Part shown: in pieces, positions 24,201 through 34,200 of the stretch
Layout of the letters: the number at the start of each line of letters is the position of its first letter
How positions within the stretch are numbered: position 1 is the first letter of the stretch
Program-made: the position numbers and the translations under genes
Origin: Proteles cristata cristata
Taxonomy: Eukaryota; Chordata; Mammalia; Carnivora; Hyaenidae
Direction of reading: 5' to 3'
DNA: 64,000 nucleotides
NCBI GenBank assembly: GCA_017311185.1
Contig: JAESUZ010005531.1
Location: 61,102 to 125,101 of the forward strand
Notes under the pieces: model-generated
The model's input: the letters and a program-made list of their open reading frames with translations, nothing else
The model's database searches: none
What the model was told of the DNA's origin: nothing

Positions 24201-27200
24201 AGAGAGAGAGAGACAGCGTGAGCAGGGGAGGGTCAGAGAGAGAGGGAGTCACAGACTGAAACAGGCTCCAGGCTCTGAGCTGGCAGTCAGCACAGAGCCC
24301 GACGCGGGGCACGAACCCACGAACCGCGAGATCATGACCTGAGCTGCAGTCGAACGCTTAACCGACTACGCCACCCAGGCGCCCCCTTGATGGATGGTTT
24401 TCTTAAGATGTCCTTTAGTGGGTTTGCTATTTCCTGTTCTTGTGTGTGCTGGTGGTTAGACGTGAAGGTGAGGTTGGATTCAGGTGGTGACTTTCCAATT
24501 ACGTCATTCCTCGTGCTGTGTCACACGGCTAGAACACTGCCCTTACGGCAGACTTTTCTCGCAGCAGTTATCTGGTTACTCCAGCCCAGACGCTGGGCAG
24601 CCGGTGGTTCTTCTCCAGTAAATTCTCTTGGGTGTTTGTTTACAACAGCTGGTCTGTAGCTTTCATACCATGAAGACCACTTTGGTTGGATACAAAGTCC
24701 TTGAGTCATGTTTGATTTTCTGGAGTATCTTAAGTATATTCCTTCCTTGTCTTCTATCATAAAATGTTGCTGTCAAATATCTGATGCCAACCTATCTTTC
24801 CTTCCCTCATATAGAACTTGGGCCTTTTTCCTGTGTGCCCAAAGGAGCTGTTCACTTTCATTTTCTTTCTCTTTTTAAAAATTTATTTATTCTTTAAAAA
24901 AAATTTTTTTTAATGTTTATTTTTGAGAAGCAGAAAGAGACAGAGCACAAGCAAGGGAGGGGCAGAGAGAGAGGGAGACACAGAATCAGAAGCAGCTCCA
25001 GGCTCTGAGCTGTCAGCACAGAGCCCGACGCGGGGCTCGAACCCATGCACTGTGATATCATGACCTGAGCTGAAGTCGGATGCTCAACCGACTGAGCCAC
25101 CCAGGCGCCCCCACTTTCATTTTCTTTAGTCTGTTACATTTACCAAAAGATGCCTTAGTGTCTGTCATCCTAGCTATACAGTGTGCCTTTCCACAAGCAG
25201 ACGCAAGTATTCCTTAATTTCACAAAAGCATTTTTGAATTGTAGTTTCTAAGCATTTGTCCTACAGCACTGCTTTGGTTCCCTTCTCTGAGGACGGTTAA
25301 GCATGGCTACGATACACTGTCTTCCTCATCAAAAGGTGGTGTCTCTCCCCAGCCTTGAACCTGGGCTGGCCCGGACTTGCTTTACCAAGAGTCACACTAG
25401 GCCCAGGACGGCTTGCAACTTTGGTGCCCAAACACTGCCCTGTGACAGCCATGCAGACGGCCTCTGTGAGGCCAGGCACCCACATGGAGGGGAACCGAGG
25501 GGCCCAGCGGCAGCCAGCCCTTCCTGCTGGACATGTAAGGCCATCTGGGACGGTGTGGCACTCCTAGCTGTCAGGGGACTGCAAACACGGGAGGGAGCCT
25601 GGGTGGACCAGCAGAGCCCATGGACACAGAAGGAAGGATGAACTGACATCGGAAGCCTCCAAGTTCGGGACAGGCGGTCCCCCAGCGGCAGTCACGGTGG
25701 CAGGGGCTCAAGCTGCAGGAGACTTGGGCTTTCCTTATTTATCTTCCATATTTATCAACTGTCACAGCACTTTTTTTTTTTTAATTTTTAATGTTTTTTA
25801 TTTATTTTTGAGAGTCAGAGAGAGAGAGAGCAAACAGGGGAGGGTCAGAGAGAGGGGAAGATACAGAATCCGAAACAGGCTCCAGGCTCCGAGCTAGCTG
25901 TCAGCACAGAGCCCGACATGGGACTTGAACCCACAAACCGGGAGATCATGACCTGAGCTGAATTCAGACACTTAACCGACTGAGCCCCCCAGGTGCCCCA
26001 TGTCACCACGCTTTTTATCTCCTCACATGTGACATCTTCTGTTTCCTTATTTACTTTGCAAGAGTACGCTTTCCACAGTCTGATCACTTCTGTTCTTCCA
26101 GTTCAGTCTCTGTTTCCGACTTCGTTTTCTTTGTAACTCATTCCTGAGCCTGGTAAGCAGTTGCTCCACACCCTTCTATCTGGCTGTTACTTGCTGGGCT
26201 TTTCTACCTCTGATTTACACTGTTTGCTCATAGTTTCTATCATTTTCTTATTATCTTTTACCTCGTTTTGAAATATTACATATGGCTTCATCTGCTTTGC
26301 AATTGCATCTTCCTGGTGCACATTTGTCATTATGTTGTTACCGAGATCACAATTCTTTTTTTTTAAATGCATTTTGTTTTATTTTATGTTTCATTTATTT
26401 CTGAGAGAAAGAGAGAGAGACAGCATGAACAGGGGAGGGTGAGAGAGAGGGAGAAACAGAATCTGAAACGGGCTCCAGGCTCTGAGCTAGCTGTCAGCAC
26501 AGAGCCCGATGCGGGGCTTAAACCCACGAACTGTGAGATCATGACCTGAGCCAAAGTCGCACGCTTAACTGACTGAGCCTCCCAGGCACCCCTCTTTTTT
26601 CTTACAATGCCTCTGTATGATATTTAACTAACCACAATCCTTTTCTGCTACTCATGTTTTTTATGTAAAGAATTTTTTAATTTGAGAGAGAGAAAGTGAG
26701 CGCAAGCAAGGGAGAGGCGCAGAGGGAGACAGAGAAAGAACTTTAAGCAGCCTCCATGTTCAGCGCAGGGGCCAACATAGGGGTCCATCCCACAACCCTG
26801 GTATCGTGACCTGAGCTGAAATCAATAGTCAGATGCTGAGCTGACTAAGCCACCCAGGCACCCCACTGCTGCTCATAATTAAATTAGATGTGTTTTCTTG
26901 TATTTTTAAGAATAGGTTCTTTTTTTTTATCTTTTTTTTTTTTTAAGTTTATTTTGAGAGAGACAGAGACAGTGTAAGTGGGGGAGGGGCTGAGAGAGGG
27001 AGAGACAGAGAATCCCAAGCAGGCTCCATGGCATCAGCATGGAGCCCAATGCAGGGCTCGAACTCACAAACCATGAAATCATGACCCGAACCCAAACCAA
27101 GAGTCAGATGCTTAGCCACGTGAGCCCCCCAGGTGCCCCTAAGAACAGGTTCTTGCATTTGGGATGGAGACAGGTGGGTCCAGGGCTCCCTCTCTGGGGT

Positions 27201-28648
27201 TACAAGAAGAATGAGGAGTTCCAGGCTCCACGCAGCCACCTCTGCAGCACCTGGCCTCTGCACCCCTTCACCAGGCGTCGGCACCTTTTCTCTGCTCCGC
27301 TTTCAATGCTCCTGCCCAGTTCACTGTGGGTTCTCTTCCCAACGCTGTGTCTTTAATGTGGGACTCTGTCTTTCTAGAAGTTTCTGGAAGGTATTTCTGA
27401 GAGCCTTGGGCCTCTGCAGCATCTTCTGAGTCTTTCTGCACTCACTCTCAGGTGGCAGCCAGTGAAACCTTAGCGCCTCTCACAGAGGCCCGTTCTGGTG
27501 GCAGCTTTCTGGCTTCTCCGGTCTTGGCCTGTCAGAATCCCTTCTCCCCCAGCACCGCCCGCCTGCTTACTAGCCCCACACGGGTGTCGTGCTGTTTGCG
27601 GTTTGGCTCTACCGCTTGCGTTTTGGGATTCATGGGGACACCCTCACACCTATTTTTGTTGAAGAAGGTATTCGTTTTCTAGGGTTGCTGTAACAAGTCA
27701 TCACAAACTGGGTGGCTTAACGCAACAAGAATTTAATCTCGCCAAGTTCTAGGAGTCAGAAAAAAAAAAAAAATCGGGGCACCTGGGTGGCTTAGTCGCT
27801 TAAGCGTCCGACTTTCGCTTGGGTCATGATCTCCCGGTTCGTGGGTTCGAGCCCCGCGTCGGGCTCTGTGCTGACTGCCAGCTCAGAGCCTGGAGCCTGT
27901 TTCAGAGTCTGTGATTCCCTCTCTCTCTGACCCTCCCCTGCTCACGCTGTCTCTCTCTCTCCTAGATATAAAATAAAAAATATATATTTAAAAAAAAAAA
28001 AATCAAGGTGTGGGCAGGGTGGTGCTCTCTCCGAAGGCTCCAGGGAGGAACTTTCCTTGCCTCTTTCAGCGTCTGGTGTCTCTGCCAGTCCTGGCGTTCC
28101 TTGGCTTGTAGGGGCATTCCTCCGATCTCTGCCTCCGTCTTCACAGGGTGCCCGGCATCTACATTTCCCTCTTCTCATAAGAACACCACCCACTGGATTA
28201 GGGCCACCCCACCCAAGAATGACCTCATCTTAGTGTCGATTATAACTAAAAAGACCCTATTTCCAAATGAGGTCATGCTCACAGGTATGAATGGTTAGGA
28301 TTTGAATGTCACCTTTTGTTCGGCCCACAGCAAAGAGGCTGTGGTGTCTTTTCTTGTCCACCCCGCTTCCTTTTGCCCTCCTAGTTGCTCAGTTTTACAA
28401 AGGGATTTGGGAAAAACTCAAAACCTATGCTGCTGCCAACATCATGCCCCAGCCTAGAACCTCGTGGCTGTACACTAAGTACACATTTCTACAGAATACT
28501 GTTCACTACTTTGAAGGCCAAAGCCAAGGCAAGGGAGACTGACTAGAAGGAAAGGGGCTCTTACCTCAGAGAGGTAGGAGACCTTTGGTGGAGCTCCTTT
28601 AAGGTCCAGATGAACTAATCGCATTTTAAATGGTGAAGAACCTGACAT
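12279..28648 (-). CDS. HEXD: Hexosaminidase D, complete, 12 coding exons, 489 aa
   Basis: Known role: a nucleocytoplasmic glycoside hydrolase family 20 enzyme that removes terminal GalNAc/GlcNAc, with a preference for GalNAc. Coding exons in transcript order are 28648-28565, 22596-22487, 21974-21887, 17721-17557, 16827-16644, 15830-15759, 15408-15213, 14654-14572, 13637-13559, 13481-13380, 13237-13148 and 12495-12279. All borders are GT/AG, the phases agree, and the total is 1470 nt. There is no signal peptide, as expected for this family member. The GH20 catalytic Asp-Glu pair is D148-E149 in HVGCDEV, at the end of coding exon 4. Other family-like motifs are [12 protein letters not shown] (197-199) and TGWQRYDH (296-303). 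The start gives [18 protein letters not shown], matching human as I remember it. An in-frame ATG at 28663 would add only five residues. The human protein is 486 aa in my memory, so the length is normal. Confidence 0.97.
16962..17174 (-). repeat. CAN-type SINE
   Basis: Antisense copy in HEXD intron 4, flanked by GGGACCCTACTTCTTC and GGGACCCTCCTTCTTC. Confidence 0.92.
18348..18560 (+). repeat. CAN-type SINE
   Basis: Sense copy from GGGGCACTTGGGTGGCTCAG to an A-rich tail after AATAAACATT. Confidence 0.92.
18610..19268 (+). repeat. Old L1 fragment, 5' part (ORF1-side)
   Basis: The stretch resembles the ORF1-side sequence of an ancient mammalian L1: GAAGATTTGAAATGTCAGAAG near 18885, then text like GGCCCAAAACTTCACACAAG and CCAGCAAACCCCAGGCAGG. 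It is mutated and has no intact frame. Confidence 0.55.
19425..19608 (+). repeat. CAN-type SINE, old and diverged
   Basis: Sense copy with a damaged head and recognisable GGTTTCGGCTCAGGTCGTGATC and GATCGAGCCCTG parts, ending in AAATAAATAAAAAG. It lies within the L1 ORF2 fragment. Confidence 0.75.
19802..20026 (-). repeat. CAN-type SINE
   Basis: Antisense, young-looking copy inserted in the L1 fragment. The duplication AACGTCGACTGATTTTT flanks it exactly. Confidence 0.95.
20640..21330. other. GC- and CpG-rich block in HEXD intron 3
   Basis: CpG dinucleotides are frequent, especially 20930-21260 (CGGCGGCGGGGCCGGGACGG near 21030). This contrasts with the L1/SINE-rich DNA on both sides. A 214-codon open frame crosses it but shows no domain. 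It could be an intragenic CpG island or simply GC-rich intron. Confidence 0.45.
21355..21577 (-). repeat. CAN-type SINE
   Basis: Antisense copy flanked by the duplication TGCTTTTCATTTTT. Confidence 0.95.
22150..22375 (+). repeat. CAN-type SINE
   Basis: Sense copy from GGGGCGCCTGGGGGGCTCAG to an A-rich tail, in HEXD intron 2 between the exons at 21887 and 22487. Confidence 0.92.
23727..23916 (-). repeat. CAN-type SINE, shortened
   Basis: Antisense copy with an internal deletion of the CCAGGCTCTGAG and CCCGACGCGGGG parts. It is flanked by AAACCATTCTTTA. Confidence 0.92.
24163..24386 (-). repeat. CAN-type SINE
   Basis: Antisense copy flanked by the duplication TTGATGGATGGT. Confidence 0.95.
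24872..25112 (-). repeat. CAN-type SINE
   Basis: Antisense copy flanked by CACTTTCATTTTCTTT. Confidence 0.95.
25113..25770. other. HEXD intron 1 segment, nothing recognised
   Basis: The sequence looks unique, and 25290-25730 is moderately GC-rich. Short open frames occur on both strands without a recognisable domain or a convincing exon. Confidence 0.5.
25771..25999 (-). repeat. CAN-type SINE
   Basis: Antisense copy with flanks TGTCACAGCAC and TGTCACCACGC. Confidence 0.92.
26354..26592 (-). repeat. CAN-type SINE
   Basis: Antisense copy ending CCTCCCAGGCACCCC. Confidence 0.92.
26660..26864 (-). repeat. CAN-type SINE, diverged
   Basis: Antisense copy with aged flanks TGCTACTCATG and TGCTGCTCATA. 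Confidence 0.88.
26919..27139 (-). repeat. CAN-type SINE
   Basis: Antisense copy flanked by AAGAATAGGTTCTT and AAGAACAGGTTCTT. Confidence 0.92.
27665..28310 (-). repeat. MaLR-like solo LTR, interrupted by a SINE
   Basis: The outer parts resemble an old mammalian MaLR-type long terminal repeat in antisense. TTGCTGTAACAAGTC and GGGTGGCTTAACGC lie near 27684-27722, ATCAAGGTGTGGGCAGG near 28002, and ACCCTATTTCCAAATGAGG near 28253. A SINE occupies 27776-28003. No internal retroviral sequence is seen. The family name is from memory. Confidence 0.55.
27776..28003 (+). repeat. CAN-type SINE
   Basis: Sense copy within the LTR fragment, from GGGGCACCTGGGTGGCTTAG to a long A tail. Confidence 0.93.
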
Positions 28649-28703
28649 TTCACTATTTGTCATGAAGTCATATGACAAAAATCTCTGGGCTGGGCACTTC
28701 TTC
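28649..28703 (-). other. HEXD: Inferred 5' UTR part of the HEXD start exon
   Basis: A pyrimidine-rich acceptor (TCTCCACTAG on the minus strand) ends at 28704. It would begin the exon holding the HEXD start codon at 28648. This is inferred from splice-site appearance only. Confidence 0.4.
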
Positions 28704-29551
28704 CTAGTGGAGACATTCAAAGTTAGAAATGGGCAGAAAGAAGCTCCTTCTTGTCCTTCCCTTTGTCTTTCTGTTCTGACACGCCCTGGTTTGCTTTATC
28801 CGCTAGGAGGAAAGTCATTTAACCAGCATGCAAATGAATCAAGAAATCTACCTCATCTTCAGATAAAGGGACTTCTGCCACTTAATTGTGATTTGCCCCT
28901 AAAATAGAACAGCATTGGTTTCCTTACAAGACGGCTATGAGCTGTAATAACACAAGTGACTGCAAAATAATTTTGTTTTAAAGATTGTCTTAAGCTGTAC
29001 GTACCATGCCAGGGAAAACAGGCAGGTATGTCTAAACATTTTTCAGGGCCTACAGTAGGATGTTTCTGTAGAAAATGTATCCTCAATTTTATTTTACTTT
29101 CAAGAGCCTTAAAAATCATTTATTTTTCTAGAGTCCAAGTAAACTTGGTTATATGGAGGAAGGAACTGTAAAAATTAAGTCCAGAGAAAACTGTCTAGGA
29201 CTTAAAATATACCATGGGTAATCTGAAAAATAAACAAGCCACAGTAAATTAGGGCTGACTAGCTTATATTAAAATACAGGAATATCAAGAAGATAATGAA
29301 GTAGTTGGAAAAGACTGAAATCTTTTTTCCCCCCAGTGATTATAACAGCACAAAGGATCAGATGCAAAATGTGAAAGAAAATCTTTGCATATTGGTCATT
29401 TTTACAGTCCAATAATTCAAACTACCCATTCTGTGCAAGGATTCATAAACCCCTGACGTTAAGAAATCTATTATAAAGCAGGCAGGATAAAACAGATGCA
29501 ACAGAAACCCGTTTGATTTTTTTAAAAAGAAATTATATTCAAAACAATCTC
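28704..29551. other. HEXD 5' intron segment, nothing recognised
   Basis: AT-rich, unique-looking DNA between the putative HEXD coding-start exon and a SINE. No exon or known repeat is seen. Confidence 0.5.
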
Positions 29552-29772
29552 GGGGCGCCTGGGTGGCTCAATCGATTGGGCGACCAACTTCTGCTCAGGT
29601 CATGATCTCATGGCTCGTGAGTTTGAGCCCCGCGTCCGGCTCTGTGCTGCCAACTCAGAGCCTGGAGCCTCCTTCAGTTTCTATGTCTCCCTCTCTCTCT
29701 GACCCTCCCCTGCTCACGCTGTCTCTCTCTCTCTCTCTCAGAAATAAAAAACATTAAAAAAATTAAAAACAA
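29552..29772 (+). repeat. CAN-type SINE
   Basis: Sense copy from GGGGCGCCTGGGTGGCTCAA to an A-rich tail after AAATAAAAAACATT. Confidence 0.93.
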
Positions 29773-30015
29773 AATCAATGACAAAATCTTCGAGGCAATT
29801 ACCTAAGTTACCAGCTGCCAGGTGGATGAGTTTTATGAATAAGCATTCTGAAAACTGCTTTTAAAGTTGAATTATTTAAAATCGCACAAACCAAATCTAC
29901 TTTCCAGGGAACAGACTTACAGGAAGGCTGTCAGGGTGAGGCTGCGCCCTGGGTGTCCGACCCCCCACGCTGGAGAGAAACCCTGTTGCGACCCCTGCAC
30001 CGCCAAGGTACTTAC

Positions 30016-30700
30016 CCGAGACAGACACAGTGGTTTAACAACGTTAAGTCTCCGCAAAACCTAAAGGAAGAGAACCAGAGAAGTCGGTGTTTCACCGTGC
30101 GAAGCGTGTGCTACTGTCTTTGCGCCGATTCCCTCCTGCACGAAGTCCACAGAAATGAGACTCTGCCAAAGGCCTGGGCAGAACGTCACTCGCCCGGCTC
30201 CCCGGGGGGTGAGCGCCTGGCGCCGATGGTTAAGCCACCGAGGCCCCGACGGCCCCGGGCCGCGCCCGCCCCCGGGCCTCCTCCAGACCAGGGCGGCACG
30301 AACCCTCTCTTCCCCGGGGTCGGGGAGCTGCTCACCGTCTCCAGACTCCGTCCTCACGGACGAAGCTCGCTGGGGACTGCGCTCCCTCGGAATCGGGGGC
30401 TGTTGAGACGCCGCTTCTCGTCTACTGGACACGGAAGGCTGCAAACCAGCAGGGCCTTTGGGAGACGCGCGTGTACCGAGCACCAGTACCCTCAGGGGTG
30501 GTGCAGACCCCAGGGAGGGAACCGGAGACCCTGGGACGAGGGCTGGAAGGTACTCCCCACCCCCGCCGCGTCCCCGCCTCCGGAAGGGCTTGGAGACCCC
30601 CGAGAAGAGCCCTGTGACCCTGGCAGGAGGGCCCTGAGGAGGGAGGGGCTCGGGGATCCGCAGACGGGCCCGGGGACCCCGGACGGGGGCGCGCACGGCG
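30016..30700 (-). other. HEXD: Probable HEXD noncoding first exon region
   Basis: On the minus strand a near-perfect donor, CTCGG followed by GTAAGTA, has its GT at 30015-30014 inside the CpG island. It faces the acceptor at 28704, so a transcript starting in the island would reach the HEXD start codon by one splice. The start point within the island is unknown. Confidence 0.45.
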
Positions 30701-31210
30701 GGCGAGGACGCGCTTCGGACTGCAGGCGGGTTCCGCGGACGCAGAGGCGGGCGGCGAGCGCGGGGGGCGGGGGCCCCGCGGGGAGCGCGCCCCGCCCCGC
30801 GCGGCGTTCGGCCTCCGATTGCCTGGGCCTGGCCGCCAGGCGCGGGGTCGACGGCCGAGCGCGTCGCTCTGCGTCCCAGGCCGCGCAGGCCCCGCGCGTC
30901 CCCTCGCGGCGCTCGTCCCCGGCTCGAGGGGCTCCCGCGTCCGCCCGGCTCCGCAGCGGCCCGGCGCGATGGCGCCTCAGAGGAGGGGCGCGCCCAGGGC
31001 GCCCGAGGGCAGCGGGGCGGCAGAGCGGCGGCGTCCGCGCAGGTACGGGGTCGCGCGGGCAGAGCCGAGCTTCGCCCGGCGGCGCGGGGCCGCGTTTGTG
31101 GGCGTGGTCAGAGGAGGGCGTGGCCTCGTGGGGGCGTGGCCTCGGGAGCGCGTGCTGGGCCGCTGGGCGGACTCCCCCGCCTCCCGCGCGAGGTCTGTGA
31201 TCCGCGTTTA
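30140..31210. promoter_or_regulatory. CpG island shared by HEXD and OGFOD3
   Basis: This is a strongly CpG-rich block with no TATA box that I can see. It contains the OGFOD3 start codon (30969, plus strand) and the likely HEXD first-exon donor (30015, minus strand), so it probably works as a bidirectional promoter. Three GGGCGTGG boxes at 31100, 31116 and 31132, exactly 16 bases apart, look like SP/KLF sites. Long open frames on both strands are a by-product of the base composition. Confidence 0.75.
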
Positions 31211-34200
31211 AAATGATCAGGTATCCACTCACCGTGGTCTAACAATGATGTGCCCACCTTGGGATTTATTTAATTGGAATTCGTTTTATTCACATAGCAC
31301 TGCAAAGAAGTGAGGCACATAAAAATAAGTCAGATTCCCTACTTTTCAAGAATTAATTACATAAAGAAAGGGTGCCTTGATTTTTTTTTTCTTAGTTTTT
31401 GCAAGCTCTTTAAGCCCTACGGTCACCAGTTCTTTCCTAGACAACAGAACACACAGCTTCTGTTACATGCGTGCACACACACATTCATGTACACGGACAC
31501 AAGAGACGCACACATGGGCACATACATGGACGTGGATGTGCACACACACATGCATGTGACATCAGCAGTTACGTTAGTTAGTTAGACGTACAGTTAACCC
31601 AGGTTGTGCAAAAAGTGTCTTAATTCGAATCATTTTCATTGTGCTTGTAATTCTCTTCCTGGCTGGCTTGTGGGTTTCGCGTCCTGTGTGCTAGGGGCAC
31701 ATGTGTGGTTATGGAGAGTCATTTCAGTTGCAGGGAATGTGATTGGCTGTATAGATTCAGGTTCTCCATGGGCTTGGCTGGGCTGCGAGGGACACTGGCC
31801 GCCAGCTCATCTTGTTGCCAGTACAGGGCACAGCGAGCCCTGCCTGGTCAGATGGGGCGGGGGCCACACTCCCCACCATATCCTCTCAGGCTGGCAGGTG
31901 CCCCTGGGTTGCTTGAGAGTAGCTCTGGCCTCTGTTATGGCAGGAGCAGTTTAAGGCTCACCGTGACTGAGTGTGGGCATGGTCCCTGGTCATTGTGGCA
32001 CATGTGAGTGTGGTTGTGTTTTGTCCTCAGCACGAAGAATGTCCAGGCACCACGGGAGGTGTGGAGGAAGTGGCTGGGGACCACCATCCTGGGGACCTGG
32101 GCCGTGCTTGCTGGGCTCCTGCTCTGGAGCAGCCTGGGGGGTGATGATGGCGTCACTGAGGTCCTGGCTCACCGTTGGGAGATCCTGCCTGGCAGGTTCA
32201 TTGAGGTGCCCTGCTCAGAGGACTATGACAGTCACCGAAGGTTTGAAGGTAGGCGATGCAGCTGTGGTCTGGGAAAGAGTTGCATGTGAGCATGGAACGC
32301 GGTGCGTTTGAGATGCGTCGGTCTTTTGCTGTAGCAACGTGGTATGGGGGCCAGGGGAGTACCAACTTTCCCTCCTTCAGGTCGGTTAACCCACGCGTGG
32401 GCTGGGACGTGCTGGTCACCGAGGTGCCCCATGCTGTGGGCACTTTCTGACGGAGGAGACGGATTGCTTGCAGGGACATAACGATTGGAAAAGCAAGGAT
32501 GAGAAAGTTGAAACCAGAAAAGGCATTAGCTGTAGAGTGTTATTGGGTGTATTCGCTGCAGAAAATGTTCCAGTGAGAAATGTCCCTACCAGAAGCCCTT
32601 CCCCGCTGTGTGTAGTGTGTCCCCTCAGGGCAGGAGGGGAATGGCGCCCCGAGGGGCGGCCGCCCTTGAGTTCAGCACCCTGGAGAGCGCTGTGGGCTTC
32701 GTCTCCCGCTGCAGAGATGCTTTCTCAGGTTTAAAACCCTAGCCTGCGCCACTGGGTTTTATGTATTTTATTTTATTTTTTATTTTATTAAAGTTTTTCA
32801 TGTCTTTATTTTTATTTTTTTGAGAGACAGAGCGAGTGGGGGAGGGTCAGAGAGAGAGGGAGACACAGAATCTGAAGCAGCTCCAGGCTCTGAGCTGTCA
32901 GCACAGAGCCCGACGCGGGGCTCGAACCCACGAACTGTGTGAGATCATGACCCGAGCCGAAGTCAGACGCTTAACTGACTGAGCCACCCAGGGACCCGCC
33001 AGTGAGTTTTAAAGACAGAATTCAGTAAATGTTTTAATTCAGAGCAATGCTTTGGACCTGAACTGGGAGACAGTTACTGAGTCTTTCCACTGAGGGGTGC
33101 TGTGGTGACGCACACCAGTGGGGATTACCTCCCCCTGACTCCCTAAGCCTTTCCCTCTTTCCCTCAGTGTCCCAGCTTTTGAGAAAGTATTTTTCAAGTA
33201 GTTAGAACCGAAATGTTTCTTCTTGCCCATTTAATAATAATTTAGCCACATTAAAACAGTTTGCTTGAGGAGAAGGGAATGAGGAGTTATTATGTAATGG
33301 GCACAGGGTTCCAGTTTGGGACAGTGAAGATATTCTGGAGATGAATGTTGATGTTAGCACAACCGTATGAATTTGCCAGATATCCTTGAACTTGTACACT
33401 TAAAAATGGTTTCAATGGGAGGCACCTGGGTTCTCAGTCGGTAAAGTGTCCGACTTTAGTTCAGGTCATGAACCCTCAGTTTGTGATTTCGAGTCCAGCC
33501 ATGGGCTGTCTTGCACTCAGCACAGAGCCTGCTTCTGATCCTCTGTCTCCCCTCTCTCTCTGCCCCTCCCCCACTTGTGTTCTTTCTCTCTCAAAATAAA
33601 TGAATAAATCTTTAATAAATGGTTGCATTTTTTGAAAACATTTGTTTCTATCCTAATTGTGTTGTAGATAGATAACATAATCTGTGTGATATAGATCCTC
33701 TGATATTGGCTCTGACTTTCTTTTAGTGTTTTTGCAAATGTTCCACATATACCTGGAAAAATGTTTCCTAACGGTTGCATGCAAAGTTCTATGTAATTCT
33801 CCTAGTCTCCTACCTTGTGCACAAACCCTCTATATCCTCATGGATTTCTGTCTCCTCTGTCTGTCGATTACTGAAGAGGCATGCGGGAATCTCCCCCTTG
33901 ACTGTGGGTTTGGTAGCTTCTGTCATGTTGGCTGTTTCGCATTTGAGATGATACTATCTAGTGCTGTTTGTCAACCTTCATCTTCCTGGTGAATTGCTCT
34001 ATCACCTCTAGATGTGATCCTCTTTTTCCCTGTAATGATTCTTTTGCCTTAAAGTGCGTTAGTTATCCAGATATCACTCTCCAAGCTTTCTTATGGTAAT
34101 CATTGTATTTGCTTTTATGTTTAACCCTTCTGTGTCATTATATTTAGGGAGTGACCCTTATAAAAAGCATACACCTAGCTTTTGTTTATAATGAAAATAC

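Larger units (their letters stand above)
23640..24840 (-). repeat. Old L1-type 3' fragment, split by two SINEs (tentative)
   Basis: Unique-looking pieces around two SINEs keep the order of an antisense L1 3' region: TTTGTTGAGGAAACTGAGTC near 24099, TTTGCAGGATTTCCC near 24124, GATGTCCTTTAGTGGG near 24408 and GGTGGTTAGACGTGAAGG near 24450. It resembles the fragment at 1290-1470. The family assignment is from memory. Confidence 0.4.

Noticed and set aside
16931..27139. Recurrent short peptides with the ending TNREIMT or similar at many loci
   Set aside because: These are translations of SINE copies, not genes.
29953..31200. 415-codon open frame and the overlapping 211- and 246-codon minus-strand frames
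   Set aside because: Composition-driven in the HEXD/OGFOD3 CpG island. OGFOD3 exon 1 uses another frame and ends at 31042.
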